DNA of 64,000 nt from Archegozetes longisetosus (taxonomy: Eukaryota > Arthropoda > Arachnida > Sarcoptiformes > Trhypochthoniidae): contig JAEMBT020000002.1 of the NCBI GenBank assembly GCA_018873245.2, positions 10,328,001 to 10,392,000 on the forward strand. Reading direction: 5' to 3'. The notes beneath the pieces are model-generated. The model ran no database searches and was not told the origin of the DNA. It saw only the letters and a list, made by a program, of their open reading frames with translations. Below are positions 12,933 to 23,700 of the stretch, piece by piece. Position numbers and translations under genes: made by a program. Numbering within the stretch: the first letter of the stretch is position 1; each line of letters opens with the position of its first letter.

Positions 12933-14528
12933 CTAAAACAGTTTTCCACTTTTCGACTCATTCATTATTCACTTATATGATGGCTGTGCCAATACTTTTG
13001 TCAGCCTAAAGTACTTTTTCAACTAAGCTTACATATTATCTCAGCTATCGATGACAACTTCATTGGTCTTATTTCCACTTTACAACTCAATTTGAACAAA
13101 TCAATTTTCTCTACCATTTACTCAATTCAGTACTCAATACAGAACTCAAATACAGAACTCAATATACGAAAGATTGGATAAAACAATCCTATAGACTATT
13201 TTAGTGTTTATTCTCTTCAATCTTCTCTAAAGTCTAATTAGCTTTTGGTCATCAAACGAAATAATGAATTATTAAAGCTACACTTAACTATAACTGGAAA
13301 ATTGATTTTCAAGAAGTATGACCTAAAAATTAAGAACTGTTTTGACAGCATCAAAAGCCCAGTGGAATGTGATTTAATTTGTGCCATAATATCATTGAAC
13401 TATAGAATAGTTTGCAAGTTTTTTCACAGTTGTTTCTTTCTTTTGCTTCACTCTGTTGATTAACGATCTAAGAGACCAAAGTTTCAATAAATCATAAAAT
13501 TGTTCAAACTTATACTAGAAATATTTGAAACCTAAGCAAATCTACCAATAGTTGTATATTATAGATAACTAACTATAAAACAACATTCATTCATATGATT
13601 GCAACATATCACGCAGCAAAATTCCTTCAACTAAATTAATTCTTTAAATGTTTTTCATCTTTTTCAAGTCTAACCTGGTTTTCTCCAACTTTCTATTTTG
13701 AACTTTTCAAATCTCATCAGTAATTATTATTACTTTATTGATTAAACCCTTTATCATAAGTTTATCAATTAGAATATGGATATTAAGTCCTAATCTTTTG
13801 AAATTATCTTAAAGTTCTTAATATTAAAAGTTTGTTCTAAATAATAATTGAAAGTAAAATAAGCATTACGAGCGGTAAAATGCTGTAAATGGTCTTTAGA
13901 GTGCTATTTGTAATGTGATTTCAGTTAGAAATAGCACTTTACAGCACTGACCCAACAATACTTGCAAATTGAATACCCAAATAACGTTATTTCAATTATT
14001 ATATAAATTAATTTTCTTGTAAATATTGTTCTCATTTTCAAATACTTGTTTTAAATTAAGTTGTATTTTTATTTACAAGTATTCTTGTTAAACAAAACTC
14101 AATTGCAATAAAAGATTGTTTTTTATCAATAAAATCATACTTTAAACAACGTTCGCATTCTTTTTATTCAAGCCATCAAATGACAACAACAACTAAATCT
14201 ATCAAAAACAGCTTCAAACTTGCAACTTATTTGCTAGAACTTTCATGTAGTTTGCAGTTTTCAAACTTTTACAGTCAAATAGCATTTAGTAAATCGATCA
14301 CAGAAAAGCCATGCATCCTATGAGCTAACCTGTAATATAACTTACCTGCAATAAAACTGAAGGTAAGTGCATTTGATTGGCATACAAACAAAACACTGTA
14401 ATGCAGGTGTGGCCGAATACCTTGCCAAAGAGGAGCTCATTTTTTCCAAATCAATGTCTATTTATTTTTTGTAATTCAAAAATCATTTTGAAACATTTGT
14501 ATAATATGTCACACGTTTAGGTCACAAA
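12933..14528. other. Spacer between the two Ly6-type genes
   Basis: AT-rich. A 72-codon ORF at 13245-13463 shows no domain or signal peptide. A compound hairpin lies at 13881-13946. Otherwise nothing is recognised. Confidence 0.45.
13881..13946. repeat. Two-tier inverted repeat (hairpin)
   Basis: AGTGCTATTT (13900-13909) is the exact reverse complement of AAATAGCACT (13929-13938). Outside it, TGCTGTAAA (13881-13889) pairs with TTTACAGCA (13938-13946), sharing one boundary base. This gives two stems separated by a roughly 10-nt asymmetric bulge and a loop of about 19 nt. It lies between two genes on the + strand; no function is evident. Confidence 0.6.
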
Positions 14529-15255
14529 ATGTATTTTTTAGTTAAATTCAATATAATTACGAATATACTAATAATTAGTTGCATTTTTAGCTCAGAAGGT
14601 ATGCAGATGTCAATCATTTATGCATTCAATTATAATTTAATTGTGTTTGATTTTTTACTATAGTTTCCAGCCTAGAATGTTATGTATGTAAAAATCAAGA
14701 AAATAACAAAGACAAGTGTATAGAAACTGTAAAAACTTGTGAATTATCAGACGATAGATGCCTTTCGGAAGTTCGCTGGGGAAGTCAGTCTCAAATATTA
14801 TATTATCGTGCTTACCATGCTATCATATCTTTCTAATTAACTCATCTATTCGTGTCCATTTCAATTTAGGCACACCTTATTGGGCTCCAACTGGTGAAAA
14901 ACAATTTTATATTTCAAAGCGATGCGCATCAAAAGTACAACATTGACAATATATCAAAGTTATTAACGGTTATTCAAAGTAACTTTCTAATCAATTTTTA
15001 GAGAATATGTGACGAAGCAATCAGGAACGTTAGTAGAAGATGTGATAGGATTTGGTATAATGATTGGGAATGTGTTGAGTGTTGTAATGGCGATCGATGC
15101 AACTATTATATTACAGTAAGTTTTAATTAACTTTCATTATTAACTCCATATTAACTTTGATGTCTTTATTCCCTAAGCTTGGATCACACAACTTATATCC
15201 TAGATTTTTAACAATATTTTTATCTACAATTATTGCGCTGATTTTCATTCATTAA
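14529..15255 (+). CDS. Ly6/uPAR three-finger (quiver-type) GPI-anchored protein, copy 2
   Basis: Five exons (14529-14598, 14664-14783, 14870-14934, 15002-15115, 15178-15255) join in phase into about 148 residues. A signal peptide (MYFLVKFNIITNILIISCIF) precedes the domain opening SLECYVCKNQENNKDKC. The middle region has the arthropod-typical Lys-Arg-Cys block (QFYISKRCASK), the C-terminal CCNGDRCN motif is kept, and the tail RFLTIFLSTIIALIFIH fits a GPI signal. The donor of exon 3 (GTACAA at 14935) is weak; it was chosen because reading on meets a stop after three codons while the next exon restores the Cys pattern. The size, Cys layout and orientation match the upstream gene, so the two look like a tandem paralogue pair. 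The polyadenylation signal AATAAA at 15397-15402 lies only 14 bp from the convergent PMS2 stop. Confidence 0.8.
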
Positions 15256-15415
15256 GACATCATTTAATTTATCTTTCAAGCAAGAATCTCAAATTAATGC
15301 ACAACATATTAGATCTTAATCTTTAATAATTGCATTTTTTATACTTGTACATCAGCTTTGCAATTTTTTAAATCTTTGTACAACTAATATTAGTTCAATA
15401 AAATTCAACAATCAG

Positions 15416-17815
15416 TTACAGATTATCTGTTACTGAAGAAACATTTGCCAAATTTAATAAATGCCTAATAGTTGGTCTGTGATGTGCGCAATGCCACGGA
15501 TTCTTCAGTAGGCTCATTTGCGAGACAATCATTTTCATTTGTGAAACAGTGAGCGATTCTCCAATCATGAAACTTGAACGACAAGCACGAGAAGCGATCA
15601 CTTTCTTGAAACCATTCAACTTATAATCAGTTAATAACTTGAGCGGAGTTTCTACGATCGCGCCAATAATTTCTTCGATATCATCTTTATTTCCAGCCCA
15701 TTCTTTGCTGATTGGGACACTCGATAATTGCAATTTACGACCCGATGGCGCGGAGTTGTCAACAACAATACCAAAGCCAACTTTTTTAAAAGTTTCCAAA
15801 TTATCGATAACTATCAGTTCATTGGCTGCACTCAATTCTAGAGGCAGTGGACAAACAAAATTCTGAACATCTGTAGAAGTATTTGATAGAAGTTTTTCGT
15901 AATTGAATCGCTCATTAGAGGCGTGTTGATCGATAATGAATAAATTGGAATTGAGTCTTGCGATAATAAACCCTAAATTGAATTGCCCTATTATTTTCAT
16001 TTCGATGAACGAACTCTTCTTCAATTCGTGGCTCAATTCTTTCTCAGCCGTTTCGTTTTGCGATGGTCTTATTTTCGCTGTAAATTGTGACACATTTTCA
16101 GAGTCTCCAGTTGTCATTGCTTTCTTAAAGTGTTTGCTAATCATCTCCAAATCAACTTCAAGTACTTTTTGGTTCGTTTTATCGACAACTTCCTCATCTG
16201 AATCATAAGTTATATGAAATTCAGTCAAACTTCTTTTAGAACTGGTTTTTGGAGTATCCATTGACTGGTTTCGGTCTGAGGAATGTTCGGTATTTACAGG
16301 AACATCTTCCGAAGGACCTGGTGCAATGTTTTGCTTTTGTTCAACATTATCTTTTGAATGTGACGGCATGTTTACGGGACTCGGCGTAGAAACTGCCCGA
16401 CGTTCATCTAAATTATTGCTTTTAATTTCAGGAGATTTTATTCTAGTAATAACATCCAAAGCAGTAGAAAAACCTACTTTTGGTTCATCACTTGAATTGT
16501 TGTTGGGGTTTTCAAAATGAATTTGACGCGAAGGAGGAGGTGAGACTAGAAGTCGATCATTACTTGCTGTGTCTTTGAAGGGAGAGTCACACGGAGATCG
16601 ACAGCGACTTACTTTTAGCGGCGAATTCATGATAGAATTCACTTCTTCATCAGCTGATTCTAAATTTCGCTTTTGTGAAGGATTATGAAATAATTTTGTC
16701 GTATAGTTCGACAGAGAGTCCAATTGACAACTACTCTCCTTATTATACATTTTCATAAGTGATTCTTTAATTATTGAAAATATTTGTTCTTCATTTGAGA
16801 TCATTAATTGTCGTTTGTCTGGCGTCACATTGAAATCAACTAAACTTTTATCGATATCAATGTTAAACAAAACAAACGGGTATTGGTTTCGATTGAATTG
16901 GCGGTAGATTTCATTTATAAACTTTGATATATTTTTCATTTCACACGGTCTTCGATTCACATAAAGAAATTGTCGATCAGCAGCACTTCTGCCGCAACCG
17001 AAATCACATTTAGAGATAAAACCAGTTATCTTAATGGTATTATCATTAGTTGACTGTTCGTTAGATTCGACACATTGTTTGAATTCGACCAAACAATTGA
17101 ATTGTTTTGAATCGAAAATTTCAATGATATTATTGCTGATGGAAATGCCAGGACTGGAGAAAATGGTTTGCTTATTTTTATTAGCGGATTGATTGGTACA
17201 AGTGATACGAACGCCAACACATCCAATACAATAGCTATACACCAAACGTATCATTCGATCAAATTCTCGTTTAATGTTAGTCACAAATTCTTTTCTCCTG
17301 ACAGGAATCGCATTGAAAATATTTTCCACCGTAACAGTTGTCCCGATATTTCTGGGACTCAGTTCTTTTTTTATCAAAATTCCTTCCGAATTGAAGCTCA
17401 ATTTGGTACCAATGGTTTCACTCAAATGTCTGGTATGTATTGTAACGTTTGACAAATTGCACAATGAATTCAAAGCTTCGCCACGAAATCCAAAACTCGT
17501 AATTGTCGTCAATTCGTTGAAGTCACTCAGTTTCGAGGTGAAGTGTCTTTTTGCTAACGAATCGAAGTCATCGTTCTTAACGCCAAACCCATTATCTATT
17601 ACTTCAATACTCTCTTTTCCAAAATCTTTGAATCTGATGGTAATATGAGTTGATTTAGCGTCGATTGAGTTCTCGACTAGTTCTTTGACCACACTCGATA
17701 AGTTAGTGATCACTTGACCGGAACAAATACGCTTTGCTGTTAGTGAGTCGATTCGTTTGATTAATTTCTTATCTGATTCACAATTCTTGTCAACCGATGA
17801 TTCACTCATCTTCAA
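15416..17815 (-). CDS. PMS2: PMS2-type MutL homologue, mismatch-repair endonuclease
   Basis: One uninterrupted exon encodes 799 residues (human PMS2 862). With MLH1 it forms MutL-alpha, which nicks the error-containing strand in post-replicative mismatch repair in the nucleus. The N-terminal GHKL ATPase is intact: KELVENSIDA (around residue 46), the IEVIDNGFGV motif and TSFGFRGEALNSL. A low-complexity Ser/Asn-rich linker follows (about residues 360-600). The C-terminal dimerisation and endonuclease domain has GQFNLGFIIARL and DQHASNERFNYE, which keeps the DQHA-x2-E-x4-E metal motif (about residue 630). It also has the ASRACR block and HCAHHRPTIRH, where the Cys and His of the CPHGRP motif remain. 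This predicts an active endonuclease. The start at 17815 has a second Met two codons on. It is notable that no intron interrupts it, while most neighbours are spliced. Confidence 0.96.
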   Translation of the reverse strand: MKMSESSVDKNCESDKKLIKRIDSLTAKRICSGQVITNLSSVVKELVENSIDAKSTHITIRFKDFGKESIEVIDNGFGVKNDDFDSLAKRHFTSKLSDFNELTTITSFGFRGEALNSLCNLSNVTIHTRHLSETIGTKLSFNSEGILIKKELSPRNIGTTVTVENIFNAIPVRRKEFVTNIKREFDRMIRLVYSYCIGCVGVRITCTNQSANKNKQTIFSSPGISISNNIIEIFDSKQFNCLVEFKQCVESNEQSTNDNTIKITGFISKCDFGCGRSAADRQFLYVNRRPCEMKNISKFINEIYRQFNRNQYPFVLFNIDIDKSLVDFNVTPDKRQLMISNEEQIFSIIKESLMKMYNKESSCQLDSLSNYTTKLFHNPSQKRNLESADEEVNSIMNSPLKVSRCRSPCDSPFKDTASNDRLLVSPPPSRQIHFENPNNNSSDEPKVGFSTALDVITRIKSPEIKSNNLDERRAVSTPSPVNMPSHSKDNVEQKQNIAPGPSEDVPVNTEHSSDRNQSMDTPKTSSKRSLTEFHITYDSDEEVVDKTNQKVLEVDLEMISKHFKKAMTTGDSENVSQFTAKIRPSQNETAEKELSHELKKSSFIEMKIIGQFNLGFIIARLNSNLFIIDQHASNERFNYEKLLSNTSTDVQNFVCPLPLELSAANELIVIDNLETFKKVGFGIVVDNSAPSGRKLQLSSVPISKEWAGNKDDIEEIIGAIVETPLKLLTDYKLNGFKKVIASRACRSSFMIGESLTVSQMKMIVSQMSLLKNPWHCAHHRPTIRHLLNLANVSSVTDNL

Positions 17816-18875
17816 TGCATTTCCTAATCAGTGTTTCAATTATCACAAAATCTTTTTATCAATAGTTTAGCATAAGTTCCGTCAAAACAATACTCTATTG
17901 AATTATTGGCAGTGAATTCAAGTTTATTGGCATTTCATTTATTTATTTAATATCTAATCGAGTCAGTTGTTTAATATTTATTTATCTATCACTTTATTTA
18001 ACTTTTCGAGCACATGTTTGGCGCTATTTTTACTTACAGTTAATTCTGTTTATAGTGAACGAGTCGGTGCAACCTCACATTCACTACAAGCAGTGATTCA
18101 CTGTAATCGTGTGCTCACTGCATCACATTTAAGAGATTTATGTTCGGTGTATTGTTCACTATTGACGGCTACTCACTATTAATGGGTATTCATTATTAAG
18201 TGGGTATTTACTATAGATGTGATTGACTGTATCTCACAAATGAGGCAATCTTTCATAGAGGTCTTCTAAAAGTAGGTTAACTCAAATGGGAAAATGATTG
18301 TCAACTGCAAGTTGTTTGAACTCTCAACTCTGAAGTATGAGAGTCACAGAATGGCAGAATGATGCAATTCTAACCAAAGAATCTCAAAATATCTCAGAGC
18401 TATTGCATAAAATCTTATTCTTTACATTCCAAAAGATAAGCTGAAAAAACTTTGTAGACGCCAACTCAATATTGGCATTTGATTGAATGGAGATAAGAAT
18501 TATTTATTTAGAACTTTGCTGAGAAAGTTATCATTTGAGTAAACGTTTATAAAACTTTATTGATTGCTAAAATGCTACTGAAAAACTTGAATACAACAAG
18601 ATATTTTTCAAAAAACAGTTGTCAACAAAGGAACAGAATATAACATCAAATATTTAGTAGAGTATAACTTGTGCAAGTTATTAAAAATATGGTTAACATT
18701 TTCAAAATTCATATCTGTTTACATTAGGTAAATATATATAAAGTATATATATCTGAGATTAAACAATAGTATTCTTGACATTCCGTTCAAAACGTCTAAT
18801 TTGGCAGTAAATGAATTGCTTGACTGATAATTATGACAATATAAGTCATTGGCAAACAAATAGAGGTCAAACAGC
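17816..18875. other. Intergenic region upstream of PMS2
   Basis: This must hold the PMS2 promoter and the 3' end of the next minus-strand gene. A 71-codon ORF at 17967-18182 has no supporting features. Nothing else is recognised. Confidence 0.45.
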
Positions 18876-19889
18876 TTAATCTCTATGGAACTGAAGAGAA
18901 CAGACACTTGTGGCTCTCTTAATTGTACTCATATTTTTGCGTAAAGAGTCTTTTCTTAAGCTCCTGAACGCCATGTCATCATGTATCAAATGCGGAACGT
19001 TTGACTTACATCGGAATCGAGTTTTGTTCAACTCTTTTGGATCCAATTCAGCGCGAATGTAATCGTTGGTCGAAGAATGTGGGATAATAGTGTTTGGTAT
19101 ACCGAAAGGTGGGTGCGGTGGCAATACGTTTGCAGCATCTGATTGTCTCATCCGTCTACTAGACAAGTCGTCCATTTTTATGTCTGCTTTCGACAAGTAT
19201 TTCAGATCATTATTAGTGCTATTATTGCGTGCATTATAATTATTACAATAAATCTCGTTGTCATTGGAAGACATGATAAGTAAATAACTCATACTCTTAT
19301 TCTTATTATTATTAATTCTCTCTATACTATTAAATCCTTTAATCTCTTTTGTTGAACACAAGTAACTATGACTTAAACTCTTATTATACTTTCTGAACGC
19401 AAAGTCATCGTTAACGATGTCAGGAATGGCTGATCGACGATAAGGAGGTGTTCGTGACCTTACCATCAAATTATCATTTTTATAGCTATTAATACTCTTA
19501 TGGTTATTGTTATTATCATTACGCAATGAAACTAATGCTTCGATGGTAGCGACCGATCGCCTCTTATTAAACGATTCATAGCTATTATTATTATTATTAT
19601 CTCTTGTCTTGATTTTTAGGTCATTTTTTGTCAAATATTTTTCATTTGCATTCAATTGACCCTCAATATCATTTGAATCGTCCACATCTTTATGCCATAA
19701 CTGTTGGAACCGATAGGGAAGATCTCTTCTCTCAGCTCTGTCCAAGAGTTGGTCGTCATTCAAATCAATGTTCAATTTTTCGTAAATGAGTTCCAATTCA
19801 GTGATGGCATCGCTTCTTGGCTTATTAGAATTTAAATTAAGTTTAAATTGATTGTTATTAGTTTTGGAGCTGGCAATTATTGGGCATCT
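18876..19889 (-). CDS. Uncharacterised Asn-rich protein with a duplicated DD-A-R motif; 5' end unresolved
   Basis: A 338-codon open frame ends at 18876. It has no in-frame ATG before its middle, so it must be joined to an upstream exon. I do not recognise the family. The most ordered part is near the start, SDAITELELIYEKLNID followed by LNDDQLLDRAERRDLPYRFQ, which looks like a conserved acidic helical segment. A motif occurs twice: AIPDIVNDDFAFRKYNKS and NVPHLIHDDMAFRSLRKD. Asn runs (five and four residues) and Ser-rich stretches make the rest low-complexity. A good donor at about 20058 and an acceptor at about 19950 suggest a 5' exon. However, the ATG that follows (MEKRTHSDSKDAQ) is in another frame and stops after 13 codons. 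It runs head-to-head with supervillin, about 0.9 kb away. It is probably a real cytoskeletal or signalling adaptor, but its function is unknown. Confidence 0.55.
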   Translation of the reverse strand, partial: RCPIIASSKTNNNQFKLNLNSNKPRSDAITELELIYEKLNIDLNDDQLLDRAERRDLPYRFQQLWHKDVDDSNDIEGQLNANEKYLTKNDLKIKTRDNNNNNSYESFNKRRSVATIEALVSLRNDNNNNHKSINSYKNDNLMVRSRTPPYRRSAIPDIVNDDFAFRKYNKSLSHSYLCSTKEIKGFNSIERINNNKNKSMSYLLIMSSNDNEIYCNNYNARNNSTNNDLKYLSKADIKMDDLSSRRMRQSDAANVLPPHPPFGIPNTIIPHSSTNDYIRAELDPKELNKTRFRCKSNVPHLIHDDMAFRSLRKDSLRKNMSTIKRATSVCSLQFHRD

Positions 19890-20794
19890 TTAGAGTCAGA
19901 ATGAGTTCTTTTCTCCATAAGAACACTAACATTACATTTATTTATATCTGAAATTTAAAAATAAATATATGAAAATAATTTAGAGGACAACAGAGTGATA
20001 AATATTAATAGCATTTCAAGTATTATTGCGTATAATATATTCTAAACATCGACTAACCTTTACTGACGTCCGATTGCGTAATGATTTTCGTTGAAAATAT
20101 GTTCCGTTTGTTCTCCTAATAACAAACGTATCGAAAAGGGGCTAAACTTCACTCTCGTTCTCCTCTTATCTCATTTTCAAATCTATTCAATTTCTGCTAA
20201 TCAGAAATTATTCAACTATTAAGTCATATCTACTCTAATCAATTGATAAGTCCTCTAAATCCTATTATTTACAACTAATTATAGTTAATTCGGTCATAAT
20301 CTGACATATTTTGTTGTTATAAAAAAAGCAGAACGTCATAAATAAGTATTACTTTTATAGATATGAAAAGTTTTTCAAAAAAAAAATACAGTGAAGAGTA
20401 TTAAATAGTAATAAAATAATGAACGCTTGAGCGAGCATAAATGTGGAAAAAGTGACGCTATATTAGTCACGAATATTAATCTAGATGTGTATAAAATAGA
20501 TTGATATATATTTCCTAATAATAGTGTGATTTGCTAAAGTACGTAATCCTAATCAATTCAGTTTGTATTACAGCTTAGAGTACATGAAATGCAATGTTTT
20601 TGTATTGGTTCAGACGTAAGCAGTGGATGCATTGAGTGCATTGAGTGCATTGAAAGTATTGAATGACAGTTAATAGAATTGAGTGCAGTGTATGTAGTGT
20701 TGGAGACGTTTATAAACAAGTGTTGGCAACAGAAGCTAAATGTCGGACTATTTTGCACGTATTGGTCATGCCATACATGGATATGAAGAAATAG
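19890..20794. other. Divergent promoter region with short direct repeats and an upstream ORF
   Basis: This lies between the Asn-rich gene (minus) and supervillin (plus). At about 20630-20660 a 9-bp unit (gcattgagt-like) occurs in two to three head-to-tail copies. An 8-codon upstream ORF starts at 20768 and its TAG (20792-20794) abuts the supervillin ATG. Possible 5' exon sequence of the minus-strand gene lies at about 19900-20100. Confidence 0.5.
20768..20794 (+). promoter_or_regulatory. Minimal upstream ORF abutting the supervillin start codon
   Basis: ATG at 20768 opens an 8-codon ORF (MPYMDMKK) whose TAG ends at 20794, so the main ATG at 20795 follows with no spacing (TAGATG). If this stretch is in the mature leader, ribosomes ending the short ORF would be placed at the main start. 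Whether 20768 is transcribed is inferred, not shown. Confidence 0.45.
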
Positions 20795-23700
20795 ATGACA
20801 TACTCAGAGAAGATGTCTAATCAAATGAAATCAGATATATGTGGAAAAAGTGACGAAAATAGAGGTTTGAGTTCAAAGACTGAGTCTCAAACAGAGACAC
20901 CATTGGAGACATCAGTTCAGAACTGCTTACAAGCTAACTGTTCGACGCTTAAGAGTGATAATGAACTTAAAAACAAAGACAATAATGAATTATACATCGA
21001 ACAAATTAAGCCTATTTTGAAGCGTAAGAGTTTGGACGAGCTCGAAATAAAGACATTGCCATCTATTCTGAAAAAGAGAGACAGTTTGGACTGCAATTCA
21101 ACTCAACATAAATTCGATTCAAGCCACCCAATTCTGAAGCGTCACAGTTTGGGATCAGAATCGGACAACAGAAATCCTTCAGTATTACTGACCACTAATA
21201 TTGATATTTCGTCAACATGTTCATCAAGTTCTAAGTCGTCATCACACGTTCATCCGATACTAAAACACCGAAGCTTTGACGAGAAATGTGTACAAATAAG
21301 AGATGAACAAAGCCTACCAAAACCTATACTCAAAAAGAAGTGGTCGATAGAGGACCAGATCGAAAAGTCTTGTGTTATTGTCGACAGCAATGGTTCAACA
21401 ACTAATGTAACAAAGAATACCATTAATACTAATACTAATACTAATAATAGTAATAGTAATAGTAATAGTAATAGTAATTGTAGTAGTTGTAGTAGTAGTA
21501 ATAGAACTCGAAGCATATTAAAGACCAGTTTTGATTTCGAAAAGAAGGTAACAGTTATGAGTAAGACACCTGAAGTCAAAGGTATTCTCAAAACTGGCCC
21601 AAAGAATAACTTGAAACCAGTCAAAAGTGCACTTAAAAAGTCCGACCAAACGAGTGATAATAAATCAGGAGTTCGATCGATACTGAAGCCGGAAACTGTT
21701 GGATCGAATGAGAAGATCAACATTTCTGATACAAGTTCGTCATCTGGTGATGAAGAAGTAGACTCAGAGTCAAACTCGAATGAGGGAAATGTTGAGGTGG
21801 TTGAAGAGAAGAAGGAGTTGATGAATAACAATAATAATCATAATAACAAAAGTTGTACTTCAATGCCTAATTCTCCAGCAATAGAACAAATGACTACCGA
21901 TTGTTCAGTAGAGAAAAGAAATGATGAAAAAAGGTAATCAAATATGATATGAAGGATAGCGTCTAATTAATATTATATGAATTAACAACACTATTGGTCT
22001 ATTTTACACTATTTCTCTAATCTTCAATTGTTTATAAGAGTCTAATGCTTGATAAGTCCTATCGTAAAACTTACTCCTTTTATGCTACTCCTCATATTGA
22101 CTCAAACATTTGATATTGTGCTGAGACATTTTCCATTTTGGTTCAATTGATGACATTTGCATTTGATATTAACAAACTATTGTTAACTTTATACACTTGA
22201 AATTTGTTTAGAATTTTATATTTTTTTCTAAATGCTCTACATATACACTATAATTAAGTTTATACTAAACTTGTGTATTGAGAATGATTTTATAACTTGT
22301 GGTATAACTTTTGTAACTATACATCTTTCGTTTAAGTGCTTTATGTATCAAATCAAAATCAGTTTATAAGAAAACCAGAAACCACTTATGTTTAGTTCTT
22401 CTAATCTAATTAAATGAAAATTTATTCACACGTTTTTACATTCTATCACATCTCTTTCCGACTTTTGGTACTGCTTTGGGTTTTCTGGGAATGAAAGTTC
22501 AATTTGATTTCTAAAATGAAAAATTATTTCTTTCAGAACTATCTCAGAGAGACATTTGACAAACAATAGGAAAGTTGATAATAAAAGGCCGACCAGTTGT
22601 ATAATTATGGGTACAACTCAGCCTGTTCTAATTGATAGCGAAACAACACCCATAAAAAGTAAGTTTACCGGTGGAAGTATTTCAGAACGTTTGGAGGCTT
22701 TGAAACGCAATGGAGAGGAAGGTTGGAAAAAACGAGTCCAAAAAAGTGATGACACTTCAGAAGTAGTGTTACGCGTTCCTTCTGCTAATAGCAATAGAAA
22801 TCGTTGCTCAAGTATTGCTGATAGAGTTTCTCTATTAGAAGATGCCAGCATTCAGTGGAAAAATAGAGTCGAAGAAAAAGATGTCAAGCAGTTCACAGTT
22901 GCAGGTAAAATGTTGCAGACCGACACTCCTGTCATTAAGACTCCTGAGGTTAACAAAAGAACTCCGAAAGCCGTGCCTTTTCGTAGCGAGACAACTGCTA
23001 AAATGCTTGGTACGATCCAAACTGAAAGACCGGTGTCCTCTCCTCAATTGCTGATACCTTCATTCAAGCCTCAGACTCCAAACTCTGATTCAAGTGCCAA
23101 AAGTTCAGTCACTAAAACAGGTGTTTCAGTAGTTGTTCCTAAGGCCGACGACGACATCACATTCAATTCATTTTTTTCAATGAATACTAAACCCGTTCAA
23201 CACGACAAAAATGAAATAATTAGTGATGAGGTTTTTGACGAAATATGTACTGAAAGATCGAAATTGTGAGTAACTGTCATATAAATCATTAAAAGTGATT
23301 GTTTCAGCATTTTGATGGGTATTTTGTGTATTTAGGTTAGTCCAAAAGAAACTTGTGAGAACTCAAAATAGAAGAAGTACGTCTTCCAATCCTATCAAGA
23401 AACTTGCTGCAAGAACTGATTTTACTGTTGGTTCTTATGTCGAAGTCAGTCCTACTAATAACGAGAAAGTTGATACCAGCTTAAAGCCAAAGAAAACAAA
23501 GGATTTGGGCAAATCGTCGAGTTTTGCCGTTTCAGCTTTGGCTGGGCTTGCGAGTCGGGAAGACTTCAAGGCAGTAGCTGGAAAATTGAAAAGTTCTGCC
23601 TCAACGAGAGATTCTTGGAAGAGTTATGACATGCCGAACTCGTTACAAACTATAATGTTGGTTCAGGTGAAAGGGAGACGACGCGCACAAACACGACTCG

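Noticed and set aside
13245..13463. 72-codon ORF between the Ly6 genes
   Set aside because: No signal peptide or Cys pattern, so not a third Ly6 copy.
17967..18182. 71-codon ORF upstream of PMS2
   Set aside because: No recognisable features; in the promoter region of the opposite-strand gene.
21250..21831. 193-codon ORF antisense to supervillin exon 1
   Set aside because: Shadow of the low-complexity coding strand (Leu/Ser runs from the triplet repeat).
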